Below, one piece after another: positions 22,801 through 37,800 of a stretch of DNA of 64,000 nucleotides. The stretch comes from Brasenia schreberi. Taxonomy: Eukaryota; Streptophyta; Magnoliopsida; Nymphaeales; Cabombaceae. The stretch lies in the NCBI GenBank assembly GCA_036023115.1, contig JAYKKT010000089.1:20207001-20271000 (forward strand), in the 5' to 3' direction. Made by a program: the position numbers and the translations under genes. The first letter of the stretch is position 1. Every line of letters begins with the position of its first letter. The notes beneath the pieces were generated by a model. The model was given only the letters and a program-made list of their open reading frames with translations, searched no databases and was not told where the DNA came from.

Positions 22801-25800
22801 AATTCATTATTATTTAGACTTGGGAATCTATGTTTTGGAATGTTTTCTCAGGTTTGGGACTTCACAAACATTAATTCTGTGTGACTGAGAGAATGTTCCC
22901 CAGACTTGGGTACTCGCAAACATTAATTTTGTGTGTATGGGAATGTTTCCCAGACTTGGGTACAAACAAACATTAATGTGTCTAAGAATCCACAGTTCTT
23001 AATTCTGATATGACTTGTCTTTGACTAGGGATGATATCCTGTATCATTTTGCTCAAATAAAAAAAGCATACTTTATGTTTCTTTTTATGGTTTGTAGGCA
23101 TCTAGGCAGTAAGATATAACTAAAAATATGTGTATGTAATGATACAAGCCACGCATCTAACCTTCATTGTTGTCATGGACATAAAAAAGGCGATTTGATG
23201 AATCAGTATGCCTATATCACTTGCACATGCCCAAGAGGAATATGTGATTGCTTGTACAATTTTCTTATGAGTCAGGCAAACAGATGGAGGAACATTCTAG
23301 AGTATTCTCTTGGTACTCATTAGCCCCAAAATTTGTCAAACCGATGTTATGCTTCTCATGCATTAGATGTGACCGTGACGTGCTTTTCATTTCTATACTA
23401 CTAAAATGCATATTTGGATGGTATCCTCTAGAAAAGGAAAAAATGTTTATAACATTTTACTATTGTCTTATGTCTACATTTTCTTTTTAAAAGTTTTCAG
23501 TGTTAATACAGATCTGTCTACAAGTTATAATCCCTAAGGGAGGGAGGGGGAGGGGGAGAGAGAGAGTTGTTTAGAATATTGAGAAGGGAGAGAAACACCT
23601 ATTTTAGTTCTCTCATCTACATGGACAGTGTTTAAGTCTAGGGGGGCGAGGTTGGGGGGCCTTGGTCAATTGTTGCCATATGTGTAAACGCGTCCAGAAT
23701 CACCAGATCATCTGTTGTCTTCTGACTGGACTAGGCATTTTTGAGTCACGGCCTTTTAAGGCACTTGCATGTGGGTATTGAGTAGGAATGTCAAAGAGGA
23801 ATTATTGGTGTGCAGTTTTCTGCAGTGTTGTTCCATGCATATCGTATCGAGTATTGTTTTGGTCCACGATACGATTCATATCGTATCGCCCTGTATCAAT
23901 TTTTAAAAATTAGAAAAAGTCACAAAAATTTCACAAAAATCACGCAAATTGAAAGTAATTCATATAATGCATAAGTTGATTACATATTTATCAATCACCA
24001 TTCAATTTTTAATGTATCTTTTAAGCAAATACATCTTTAGCAAAAAAATTGCAATTTTCATAATAAAAAAAGAATTACATTTACATATTGTAATCAAGAT
24101 CAAGTAAATAATCTCCATCTTCTTCTCCTTATTCAAGATCATCACCACCTTAAGCTTCAAAATCAAAATCATCCCTTATATTATTGCGCTCCTTCCAAAT
24201 TAATCCATTGAATGTCTTCTTCAGTTAGTAGGGTATTTGCTTCGCTATCTTTTATAATCCACTCCTCTAAGATATCAAATTGTCCAGACTTATCAAATTG
24301 GTTCTCCTCCCTCTTTAACTTTGTTAATTGCTTGCAAAAAAGACAAATAAATAACATTAATAATTACATAAAATAAAATATTAAATTGATTACTTAATTA
24401 GTAACTAATCCTTTATTATGTTTGTCGGAGTCTCATGTTGCTACAAAAGCCGCTTATATTCTAATTTGTTGTGCTTTTTTGTATGGATACGTTCAAAGAC
24501 ACTTTAATTCCTTTTACAACCAGTTGCATTATAGGTTTGACTCGAAACTCTTATTATAAAATCTCTCAAGTTTGGGCAATCACTTCCAAACTTATGCCAC
24601 CAAACATCTAATAGAAAAAGACAAACATAAAGAGTTATTCCACAATAAATATAGGACTAAAGAAACTTAAATATTGAGATAACATTTTACATGGACGTAT
24701 ATTATTATGGTTGCGAATGACTACAGGTAAACCCATCAAGTGAAGAGCATTATCGTAGATTTCCATCTTTCGATGTATAGCATCTACTCTACTCTCCTCA
24801 GGGACCAATCTTTATATGCAATCAATGATGCCTCAGTTAACCTCATTGTTCTTTTTAAAGCTTGCAGAATACGTAAATGTTAGATTTAGGTAATAAATTG
24901 CTGCATGAATAGGTTGATGTAATTATTTATTCCATCTGTTATCGATAATATTCCACATGAGCACATAATATGTGTTTCTTCTATTAAAGTTGCTTTTAAT
25001 AACTTCTTTAGCCCTATCTATGGCTTCATAAAGATAGCTCATAGATGGCTTATCATCGTTGTCATCCAATCTCAAAACTTTGACTAAAGGACATGTAATC
25101 TTTAATAGTCTAACAAAGGAGTTCCAAAATATACTTCGTAAATACTGCCTCTAAAATCTCCTTTAATTTTCTATTCATTTTATTTTAAGGCAACTCTGAA
25201 AACTGTTGTCACTCATCTAAGGAAAATATTCTCTTCAAGGTTTACTTTTGTTTAACAATACTTTGTACCGATAAGAAATTAGTTGCAAACCGAGTAGCGG
25301 TTGTACGAATGAGCTCTGCATCATCTTTATATATGAGATATAACAATAGGCTGCCTGTGGTATCCAATAGAAAGGTCTCATAAGTATCAGCTAACTCCTT
25401 TGCAACTACTTTATAGTTAGCAGTATTATATGTAATTAATTGGATTACATTCTCAAGCCCAACCTCCAATATCACCTTATCAAATTCTTGCCTTACAACC
25501 TCTACAGGATGTCATTCTTCTAACATATCAAGGGATCTCAAAAATATAAGTCCTTTAGGACAATAGAGAAGGAAGTTTAACAAAGTCCTTTCTCACCTAT
25601 CTGTCCATCTGCCTATCATGATAATGCCGTTAAAAAATTTCATGTTTCATGCAAATGTACAAATCTGCCCCTAACGTATAGTATTGAGTCGTTACTTAAG
25701 CAAGAATAAATTAGTCATTTATGTTAGAACAAGTAATATAAGTAGTGTGTTTTTCATTAGGTTTAGTTTAAGAGGAAGAGGATTAAGTGCAACCGCAGAC

Positions 25801-28800
25801 ACCCAAGGAGGGTTGCGGGATGCCGTGTATTCCTCTGATCATCTACTTGATGTTTATCAATAAATCATGATGTATTCCATTTAACATGGTATGAGAGCAG
25901 GCCAATTAGATTAAGAGGGAGATTGGACAACTAGCTATCAACAAAACGCTAAAAAAGAATAGCCCAAGTGTTTGATCTATCATCAACCATAAAAAAAACC
26001 CATTTACTACCAAGAGAAGCAATCATGTTTGATCTAAAAACTTTCTGTCTGAAAGAAAATCTTAGAATGACCGATCAGTTGGGGCAGATGCATAAAAATG
26101 ATTCATTGATCATTTCCAACATTAAACTGGACGGAAAAAATTACTTAGAATGGTCCATATCTGTTCTATTAGGAGTAAAGGCGAAGGGGAAGTCTGAATA
26201 CCTGACTAGTATGTGTGTAAAATCAGGTTTAGAGAGCCCTGATCATTCACGATGGGAGAGAGAAGACGCTTTAGTCCCCGCATGGCTCATAAACTCTATG
26301 ATGCCTCATGTAGGGCAATCATTCTATACCTTGAAACTACCCAAGAAATTTGGGAAGCCGTTAGGGAAGCATACTCATGGAAAAAGAATATTACTAAAGA
26401 GTATGAAATACTTGAGAAGATACAAAAATGCAAACAGGGCAAAGGACTATCAACGAATTCTATGTTGAAATGAGAAGTTTATAGGATGAACTATCTTATT
26501 TCACTATGATTCAATGCAAAAAATGTGCAAAAGAGAGAGCACATGAATTTGAAAAAAAAAGTGTTTGATATGTTAAGAGGTGTTTCAGCTGATTATGAGG
26601 ATGTGAAAAATAATATCTTAGCAAGTGAGGACTGTCTACTCTTGGTAGATTATATCCTTTATTAATTAGAGTGGAAGATAGATGAAATTTGGAAAAAAAA
26701 AAATTTTAAGCAGTGAAAAAACTGCATTTGTTGGTAGAGAATACAATCAACCTACTAGAGGTAGAGGATGAGGAGATAACTTCACTGATGGACGAGAATT
26801 GGTAAGATGCACATACTGTGGTAAACCCATACATACAAAAGAACAATACTGGGAATTGATTGACATGCCAAATTATATAAGAGGCAAGGCTATGGTTGCA
26901 GGAAATTCAGAAAGTGTCAGTGATAACATAAGTGAGGCTTTAAATATGATCTTAAAACGCATTGAAGGACTCGAAGGAAGATTCATTGCGACCACATCTA
27001 CCACTTTTGGTTCATCGGAGAGAATGCACACAACTATAGCAACTGCACAGGGTGACCAAGCTAGACCAAGCGGTAGTTTTCTTGATTTTTATTTACAAAT
27101 ATATATACTGGATTACCAATTCAAGGGCAACCGAGCACATGGTGAACTTGATTATCAGAAAGTGTCAGTGAGAACATAAGTGGGGCTTTAAATATGATCT
27201 TAAAACACATTGAAGGACTCGAAGACAGATTCATTGAGACCACATCTACCACTTTTGGTTCATAGGAGAGAATGCACACAACTATAGCAACTGCACAGGG
27301 TGACCAAGCTAGACCAAGCGGTAATTTTCTTGATTTTTATTTACAAATATATATAATGGATTACCAATTCAAGGGCAACCGAGCACACGGTGAACTTCAA
27401 AGCTAGCCTACTTGATTATCAAGATGTGAATGATAAAGTTAGAATTGCATATAACTCTATCTTGGTAAAAGGAAAAAAATTTGTGGACATCACTTGGAAT
27501 GTTAGATCCTTTTCTTTATATTCCATAAATTTCCATAAATTTATTACCCATTAGTGCATTAACCACTAGATTAAAGTATAATGTTCATTTCTTTGCCTCT
27601 TATTGTGTATTTCAGGAACTAAAGATAGAGACAGTTTGATATGGTAGAAAAGATGGAGAACTATATATATTTAAGGAAAAGAAGCAAAAAATAACTGTGC
27701 ATGCAACAACAGAACTTGAAAAGGACATGACACTATGGCATAGACGACTTGGGCATCCACTTATTCAAAAAATTCATGCTATCATACCGCAGTTGGAAAA
27801 ACAGAAAGGAGACTCACCTAGAGTGTGAGTTGTGTTAACTAGGAAAACATGTTAGATTTAATTTTCCTATGAGTCTTTCAAGAACTGATAAACCTTTTAA
27901 TTTAATACACCCAGATGTATGGTGGCCTTGCCCTATTATTGTTATCATTGGACACATACTTTGTTTTCTTTATTGATGATCACTCTCATTCTACTATTAT
28001 ATATCTCCCAAATCTAAGGATGAATTTACCATAATATTTCCTTTATTCCATAAATTTGTTGAGACACAATTTCAGGGGCTCAAATGAAAGTGATTCGGTT
28101 AGATAATTGAGGTGAATTCAGTTCCAACATTTTGAAGAACTACTTGGCAGTGCACAGAATTATTCACCAAACATCATGTGCATACACACCACAACAGAAT
28201 GGGGTAGTTGAACGACTAGAGGTGGCACACACCTTAATGATTGGGGCCTCAACCCCAATGTATCTTTGGAGTGAAGCAATTCTCATAAATCGAATGCCAT
28301 CCTCTACACTTCAAGGATAGGTACCACTAAAATTATTGCTTCCAAATGAAAAACTATTTACACTTATCTTCTAGAGTTTTTGAGTGTGTATGCTATATAT
28401 ATATGTATCAATAATAGAGATAAACTTGATCCTAGAGTTGTGAAGTTTATGTTTATGGGATACTCTCCATTTCAAAAGGGATACAAATGCATTGATCCAA
28501 TTTTAAAGATTTTTTTTCATGTCTAGAGATGTTACATTTCATGAAACTACATACTATTACAACAGTAGGGGGAGGCCGAACAAATTGAGAGATGTAAAGA
28601 ACCATTACTACCTATGTTAAGTGAAGAAGATGATGAGAATATTGAGGAAGAGTCCCAAATCAAAGAAAGTGAAAGTGGAAATCATCAAGAACATGTCTTT
28701 AATCAAGTTTATACTAGAGAAATTCGAAATAAATTCCTATTTGAAGCAAAGAAGAACCAATTGTAGCCTATAACCAATATGACAGAATTGATGATTGCTC

Positions 28801-31800
28801 TACGGAAAAAAAAGAGAAAGTGCACCTATCCAATCTGCAATTTCTTTTATTATAAGAAAATAGCAGACAACTATAAGTTATTTGTATCAAATTGAATGAC
28901 AGTAAGCATACCAAAAACGTGGGAAGAAGAAAACATATCTAAAGAATGACAACAAGCTATGGGTGATGAATTAAATGCACTTAAAAAAATAATACTTGGG
29001 AGATTGTATCTCTATTAATAGGGAGAGAAGTGGTAGGATGCAAATGGATATACACAATAAAATACAAACCATTTGGGGAAATTGATCGTTATAAAGCAAG
29101 ACTTATAACAAAGAGATATAATTATTCCTGTTGGAGATCAAGCTGAAGATGAAGACTTATATTTCTGCAGTTTTTAATTCATGTCTTAAGTAATTTGGGT
29201 CTCAATGGATCAATATTTGATCCATTAGAAATAGGGTCTGTTTAGTATCTTTAAGTAAGGGCAAATATGTCATTTAAGTTAAAACGTCTGTACTATAAAA
29301 CCCTAAACAAGTTTATTAGGGTAATTAGATAAATAAGAAGAAAAGAGGCTGCGGCAACCAACTGGCCGCCGACCTCCATCTCATCTCATTTTTCCAGTGC
29401 AAGGTAGATGATTTACTTCATTTTTAATATTTTTTATTACACAAATCAACATGGTATCAGAGCGTGTTCTGTGAAGACGTAGCTGCCAGCTGAGGAAATC
29501 TGTCCCTAAGAAGTTGCTGCTGCATCAAGTATCAAAATGTGTAAGTATATGTTGAAGTTCTAAAGTGGAACGCAGACAGACGGTGTATAGCATCAAGTTC
29601 TGAAGTGCAAGTTTGGAACAGATTGGATCGTCTTCTGTAAGTGAAACAACCAAGAAAAATGCAGTCAACATATATCATGAAAAATTATATTGAAGATTAT
29701 CAAGTCTAGGTTTTTTGCAACGTGACTTCTGAAGATCACGTTCCATTCAAAGTGAATCAGTTTTGTTGCACCAAGTTATTGGTATTCATGCAGGAAAATT
29801 ATCAAGTCTAGTTTCCTTTTTTTGCAACGTGACATTTGAAGATCACGTTCCATTCAAGTGAATCAGATTTGGCTACACCAATTTATTGGTATTCACGTGT
29901 AAGTCTGAACACTGCTGCATATAGAAAAGATAGCAAGAGGATTCCCGTGCAGTGCTGAACACAATAACTGCACCTTACTCCGTTAAGCTGCACATCAAAA
30001 ACAAAGAGGATCAAAAGATTAGGAAGAAAAATAATGGACAAAAATAAAATAGCAGAGGGTTGCGACAACACCTTGGATAAAGGCGAGGCTTTTCAAATTA
30101 CAAATTTGAAGTTAGATGGAAAGATTTGCCTTCAATGGGCCAGATCCATTGAACTAGCTGTGATGGCAAGGGGGCGATGGGATTACCTCACTGACGATAT
30201 TCCCTAACCACTTACAATGACGGATCCTCTTTATTCACGATGGCATAGAGAAAATGCACTTGTCAGTGCTTGACTCATACAATCTATGGTACCTTCGATT
30301 GGCAATACATTCATGTTTCTAGATTCAGCAAAAGATATTTGGCTAACAGTTCAAGATGCCTATGCTCAGAGGAAGAATATAACAAAAAAATATGATATTA
30401 TTGAGAAGATCAGGAAGTGTAGACAGGGAAGAAGATCTGTATGTGAATATTATGCAGAACTAAGAGGTTTATGGGAATAATTACAGGTTTATTCTAAGAC
30501 GAAATATCAAAATTTGCATGTAAGAACGCAATGAAGAATTTGAGGAACGAAAAGTATTTGATTTTTTGTGGGGTATTTCTTCAGAATATTAAACAATTAA
30601 AAATGATATTCTTAGCAGAGAAGAGCTTCCTTCATTGAGCACAATGTACTCTATCTTACTTCGGGAAGAAGATAGGAAACATCTAGAGATGGAAACCAAG
30701 ATTAGCTCAGAGACCACTGTATTTGTGGGTAGGAATCCCTCTAACTCTTCATTCTCTCATGCAAGAGGTGGATATGGGCGTGGCAGAGGTAGGACCTCAC
30801 TTATGTCTGAAGAGAAGGAAAAATTAACTTGTTCTCACTGTGAAAAATTAAGACATACAAAGGAGACTTGCTGGGAATTAGTTGGTAAACCTACTTATTA
30901 TTAGAATAAGTCTAATAAAGCTTATTTCAGCAGTGACCCAGGTGACAAATAAAATGTAGAAAACAATGCAACTTCACTGGCTGATATGAAGAAAGAGATT
31001 GAGATGCTTAAGGCTCGTCTAAGTGATTCGTAAACTCCTTCTACCTCTTTGAGTGTTGATCCTCAAGCTACAATGTTATACCCATTCTCTTTTATGGCTA
31101 AGGGTAATGCATTTATTTCTTATATGAGAACATGGGTTATTGATTCAGGTGTCACAGATCATATGGTCAGTAGTCGAGATTTCTTTAACGACTATGAGTT
31201 GACTCAAGACAAAATTAATATTAGATTGGCCAATGGATCTCATACGCCAATAGTTGGAAAAAGAAGTATCACTACACCTTTTGGAGTATTAAAGAATGTC
31301 TTACATATTCTAAAAGTTTCAGTAAATTTATTATCTGTTTTTGTCATGACAAAAGATCTAAACCGTCGTCTAATTTTTGATTATACTGGATTCTATTTTC
31401 AAGAACTAAGGATGGAGAGGATCTTTGGTTATAGTAGCATGCGGAGAGGCCTCTATTTCTACAATGAAGTCAGAAGAGCAACAATGCAGTCAACAATAAT
31501 TACAGAAAAGCAAAAGGAAGATTTATCTTTATGGCACCAGAGATTAGGACATTTACCGTTATAAAAAATTAGGATGTTATTGACTAAATTTACTTATTGT
31601 AATGATTTAAAACCTGTCAGGAGGCAAAACATCATCGTGTTTCATTTCCTTTAAATGAAGAAAAATCCTCAAAACCTTTTGAGATTGTTCACTCTGATGT
31701 TTGGGGGCCTTGTCCTACTACTTCATTACATGGTCACAAGTACTTTATTTCTTTTTTGGATGATTGCACTATGTTTAACATGATATATGAACCAAGGAGG

Positions 31801-34800
31801 AAGTAAAAGATATTATTTCTATTTACTGTCAGTTTATACACAACCAATTTCAGCACAATGTTAAAATTATTCGCAATGATAATGGAGGTGAATATATGTC
31901 TCAATCGCTCCACTTATATTTCTTAGATCGGGGTATTTTGCATCAAACCTCATGTACACATTCTCCACAACAAAATGGTGTTTTTGAGAGGAAAAATAGA
32001 CATATAATAGAAGTGGCCAGAACTCTTTTACTTGGGTACAAAGTTCCAAAGGTTTATTGGAGTGAAGCAGTCTTAACAACTGTGTATCTCATCAATCGTA
32101 TGCGAAGCAGGGTTCTCAAGGGTAATACTCCTTCATTCCTTATGTCCTTCAAAAAAGCAATTTCATTTACTACCAAAAGTGTTTGGGTGTACTTGCTTTA
32201 TTCATATATATTATGGTATGAGAGATAAATTAGATGCTCGAGGTGTGAAATGCATTTTCTTGGGATATTCTGTTACTCAGAAGGGGTATAAATGTTCCCA
32301 TAAAAAGAAAGTCATATGTTACTATGGATGTTACTTTTCATGAAGATACACCATTTTATAGCAAACAAGAAGGTAAATCATCATATATCTATTTACCTCA
32401 TGTGATACCACTTCTACCATTGAAAATCAACCAGAGGTTGAAAGGGAAGAAGAGGAGACACACCCTCCACAAGGAAAGCAATGACAAGTTTATACTAGAG
32501 GTGAGAGAAAGGCCTTCCTTCCGCATCAGTCTACTACGTTGAATCAAGATCCTCACCCTGAATTAGATTTGACTCCTCAGGTAATTTCTCAAAATTCTAT
32601 TATTGAAACCGATGATCTCCCCATTGCTCTTAGGAAAGGGAAACATGAAACTGCAAAGTATTCCTTACAAAAATTGGTCTCATATATTAATTATCCAAAA
32701 GAGTATCAGTTGTTTGTGATGAATGTAGATAATATTTATATTCTCATAACATTTTATGAAGCAGAACAATAGTTAAAGTGGAGGGCAACAATGAAAGAAG
32801 GAATTGCAGCACTAGAAAGAAACAACACATGGGAACTTGTTGATTTACAAGAGAGGAAAACAATGGGATGTAAATGGGTGTATTCAGTAAAGTACAAAGT
32901 GATGGAAATATAGAAAGATACAAAGAAAGATTAGTGGCTAAGGGTTATAGTCAATCATATGGTATTGACTATATAGAAACTTTTGCACCGGTGCCAAAAA
33001 TGAACACTATCAGAATTATCTTAAGTGTGGTCGTCAACAAAGGATGGAACTTATGGCAGTTGGATATAAAGAATGCTTTCGTTCAAGGTGACCTTATGAA
33101 AGATATATACATGGACCTACCACCTGGGTATGACCATAGACAAATGCAAAATAAAGTATGCAAACTAAAGAAATCAATTTATGGTTTAAAACAATCTCCA
33201 TGAGCATGGTTTAATAAATTTAGTAATGGTGTTATGAGTTTGGGGTTCAAACGGCGTGTCAGCGATCATACACTATTTATTACTAAAGGAGAGAAAACTA
33301 TACTATTGGTGTATGTAGATGACATCATCACTACAGGCGACGATACAGAAGGCATAACTATTCTAAAAAAACAACTAAGTGCATTGTTTGACTTAAAGGA
33401 CTTGGGCACATTACACTATTTCTTGGACATTGAAATAATTCAGAGTACAGACTATCTATTCTTAAGTAAGAGGAAATACATTCTAGACTTATTGAAAGAA
33501 ACTAAAATGGAAGATTGTCGAATATATTCTTCTCCAATTGAAATTTCAAAAGAAGAGAATGATAATTCAACCGAACCATATGAAGATGTTGGCAGATATC
33601 AGCGATTGGTGGGAAAACTAATATATATTACCATCACAAGACCAGATGTGAGTTTTGTAGTTGGATATGTTAGTAGATGGATGCATTCCTCATCTAAACA
33701 TCATATGAGTACAGTGTTTCATATCATCAGATACTTGAAATCTTCTATTATCTATTGTAACCCCCCGTCCGTGAACTAGTGCCATGGTTGTATAACCGGG
33801 GCCTTTGCGTGGGAACTACCCTGACAACTTCATTCATAAACCCTCGTAGAGAGAAGACGCCCCAACTTGACCAGTGTAGCGCGTCGGGGCCGCGCACTCA
33901 TTTCTGTTATCAATAAAGCTTTTGCCATTTGGCTTTGCATGGAACGTGTCTTTATTGCCTTTACTCTTAAACGTTTGTCGTGTTGTGGTGTGAGTCAATC
34001 GGATGCGAAGTCCCATTCCAGACACTTAGCATCCGGGGGAGGAGGCTCATATCATATTCCCTATCGAAGGCCGTCTAAACTGCTAATTCCGCTGCACTTG
34101 TGAGATCCATTGAGGTTGGCTTGACCTATGTTGGTTGAGCGTCGGTCACGTTGCGAGGGTCATCGGCTCTTCCGACCGTTAGGGTGTGACAAAATTGGTA
34201 TCAGAGCCTGTGCGGTCTCGTTGGACGTTCGGCTGAAGAATTCGTGGGGAAGCATTGTTGCTCATGCACAGTAGAACAAGAAGAGGGTCAAGGTTGCCAT
34301 CGCTTGCGCGCCAGCCGAATGAAACGCTACGGTTGTGGGAGACCGGAAGCCCAAGGCACGCGAAGTGATCCTTGATCAAGCTATCGGTAGCGGGGTGATG
34401 TGGCCCTCTATCGAGACGATAGTATCCGGAAGCCTGATGCTACTTTAAGATCGAGACTAAAACAATGTCAGTTTTGTTTGCTCTTTACGGGGTACACTAC
34501 GACCATGGAGATTAGAAAAGAGGATTGAAGGATCGACACACGAGGTGTTATTCTTGTGGGTTACCCCTAGGATAATGGCCATGCCTAGGGGTGTAGGGCG
34601 GTCATGTGGGTAGAAACGTTCGTGCGAAGGGGGTGCACTAAATCCCACCAGACCCTGGACATTATCACCAAGTATAAGCCGCGATGAGTAGCGCAGGGAT
34701 GAGGACGTGTGGTTGCACCATAGTGCCTGGGTTGACAGGGTGGCCCATGTCGCTCACGTGAATGGTTGTGCAGGACGGTGAAGTGTGTCAGGACTGTTAC

Positions 34801-37800
34801 CCTGTACATTGTCATCAAGTGTAAGTCGTGAAGAGTAGCGTAGGATGAAGATGTGCGGTTGCACCACAGTGCCTGGGTTGGGCGGGTGACCCATGTTGCT
34901 CGTGCGAAAGGTTGCGCAGGACGGTGAAATGTGTCAGGAATGTTGTGTCAGTCGCCACATCGGGACTAGGCACGTTGTGAAGGTACAGAGGCGCTTCAAG
35001 AGGATACATGCGCCATCACAATATGCAAACCACAGAGGTGAAGATAGACAGCGCACGGGCATTGGTGATTGGCTTACTCAAAGACAGGTGAGGAGCGCTC
35101 AGACCAGAGTCGAGTCCCGGTAGCCTCGGTGAGGCGATATGCCATCGTGGAGATTCCAATCGTGATAAAGGCGTGATTTAGTAGCGTATGGAAGTGTTTG
35201 GGTGCACGTAAGTTGTACCGTCGCAGTGGCCAACATTGACATAGCGTGAAAGGTAGCGTCTCACGGGTTGGAAGGACATAGCATGCCCAATGAGTTGGGG
35301 TGCCGATAACGTGGAGGGAGGCTGCCTTCGGTGAGGTGAAGCAATACCTAATATGTAGTGCCAAGGTCTTGGACGATGCCACATGACGCAGGGTTGTGTG
35401 GGTGATCGGTCACAGTGGTTGCGTTGGTGATGTGGAGTGCTAGAGGTTGAAGCACCAATGCAAGTACCAGGTAGATGGATGGAGCTCGTTGATAATATGA
35501 GATCGCATCATCCAACCTTCAGGCCAACTTAAGTGTTTCGTGGAAGTTCATATCCCAGACCCTTCAAACTTTCGACGGACCGCATCCATGTTGGAGGTTG
35601 CCGAAGGAAGTCGTTCAGAGTGTGGACCAAGTGGAGACGGGGATAAGCTGAGGTGGATTCGGTCTCAGGCGGGGACGAAGACATGGGAATGGTGGGGGGA
35701 GTAGACTGACCATGGCGCATCAAAGTTTGAGAACTGAAAGACGTTGTTGGGGGCCGCGATGTGCAAGTATTAGAGAACTCCCTTTACCAGAGGACTAAGG
35801 AGAGAAACTGGCGCGTGTGGCCATGTTTCTTAAAGACGATGTCATATGGTGTTGGCGTCGCAAGCTAGAGGATGCTTAGGCAAGATGCGCTCACATCCGC
35901 ATTTTGAGAAACTGGCGCGTATGGCCATGTTTCTACAAGACGACGCCATGAGGTGGTGGTGCTGGAGAGAGGAGGATGCTGAGGTAGGACGCGCTCGCAT
36001 TCACATTTTGGGAAACTGGCGAGTGTGGCCATGTTGACGATGCCATGAGTGGTGGCATCATAGACAGGAAGATATTGAGGCAGGAGGCACTCACATCCAT
36101 ATTTTGAGAAACTGGCATGTGTGGACATGTTTCTGGAGGACGATACCATGAGGTGGTGGTGTCGCAGGAAAGAGGATGCGGAGGCAGGACACGCTCGCAT
36201 CCACGTTTTGGGATCTGTTCAGGCAGGCTCTACGAGAATGTTTCTCCCACGGAAGACTGCGATAGCCGAGAGAAGGAAGCTTGATGGCTGGAGGCAGAAC
36301 AGATCGTGCAAGATGACATGAAGGAATGCCAGATCCTTATGTTGAGCATCCGGACGTGGAGCCCAGAAGATCGTTCAGTTCAAGTTCCTTGATGGGTTGT
36401 AGTCGTGGGTTGTGAAAGAGCTGAACAGGATCAACTTGAATACCCCTTTCTGAAGTGAGAATAGCGGCGGAACGTCGGTGTGACAATCGTCGACCAAGTA
36501 GTTCGAAGAAGAACAGACATGACACTAAAAAGTAGAATGGTTGGAAGAGTGACAGTGGCAAGACACTTCGCGTGATAGCCAGGCGAATCTTCCACACCAA
36601 GAGACTAGGAACAATCAGGACCATACGAGTGAACATAAGAAGGAGGACTTTGCGCGCGCCGCTAACACCGTGCAAAGGACAGGTGCTTCGGATGGCGAAT
36701 AAAGGGAAGACACTCTGAGGATTGGTGCAACGAGATGGTTGAAGGCCCAGATGGGGGGATCAACGTCACGCATGCCTAGGGACAAGACTCTCATGTATAC
36801 GCCGAGTATTGTCAATGATAGGGATACCGTAGGTGTGGTTGACACAGGTGCAACTCGGGGTGAGTTGGCGTGGGGGTAACCAACTTGACAGTGATGCCGC
36901 TTGAGAAATATCGGGTGGTACTGGATGGGAGTGCTGTAGGGTAAGTTGTGAAGAGTTGCGACTAGTCGCGAATGTAGTGGTCTTCAAGGATTGCGACCAA
37001 CTTGTATTATTCGCACACCAGCTTTGGATGATGGTCGTGTTTGAAAGATGTCAGTGCTTCGGCTCGAAGAAGGTCTGAAGTAGGGGAACGCCACAGGAGG
37101 AGTGGCGCTGCAAGGTGCGGAACAGAAGATACCTCGCGGCAGGGTGTCTTTGAAGACGGATGCCGTAAAAGAATGAAGGAGTGTGAAACGTTTTGTGTAT
37201 CGCACGGAGGAGTATGCCGTCAACAGTGGAGGACTGGCGGGCAAAGGTAACACAATGGTACAAAGTTCAGAGGCTAGAAGACGACGAAGTATGTGTGTTG
37301 TTGGCAAGACAAGACGAAGGATGCAAGGTAAGTGCACAGGAGCGAAGGACCCAGAGGGCAGTTGGAGGCACGACAGAAGATGCTGTACAACACTCCAAGA
37401 TGCTGCCAACCGTACACAACTTCTGCGTTGAAGAACAGGAGCGGCGTGATTTGCCCAACCGCTCGATTGTGAAGGCAGCAACACGCATAAAGAAGTGGAC
37501 GAATTCGAAGTGGTGCGATGGTCTTGTGATTAGACAGCATACTACAATGGTCTGGAAGGATCACAATCCTCAACCAGTCATCATGACGGTAAGGGATCGG
37601 GCATGTTGACTGGAGCCCGTCCATGACGGATTGCTAATTGCCTTCCATGCGAGCGTAAGGCTTATCATGCGGACATGGAACGTGCATGCCGTAGCTACTA
37701 TGGGCACCTACGCCCTGGAGGACAACCAGAGCTGCAGAAGACGAAGGTATAACGGGTGGAGAGGCGGACGAACGCGCCAAGAGCTTCAGAGTTGCAGGAG

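Larger units (their letters stand above)
8391..23029 (-). mobile_element. Gypsy LTR retrotransposon with three other elements inside
   Basis: Two LTR-like copies in the same orientation bound the region. Minus-strand Gypsy domains run downward from about 22,430 (gag) through protease (21,444-21,100), reverse transcriptase (20,900-17,230, split by an RTE LINE) and RNase H (about 16,640-16,400) to the start of the integrase region (about 16,350-16,185). The remaining integrase is missing: the frame is replaced by a Copia fragment and a hAT fragment before the left LTR. The worn primer-binding text lies next to the right copy (22,620-22,645). It is inactive. Confidence 0.78.
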
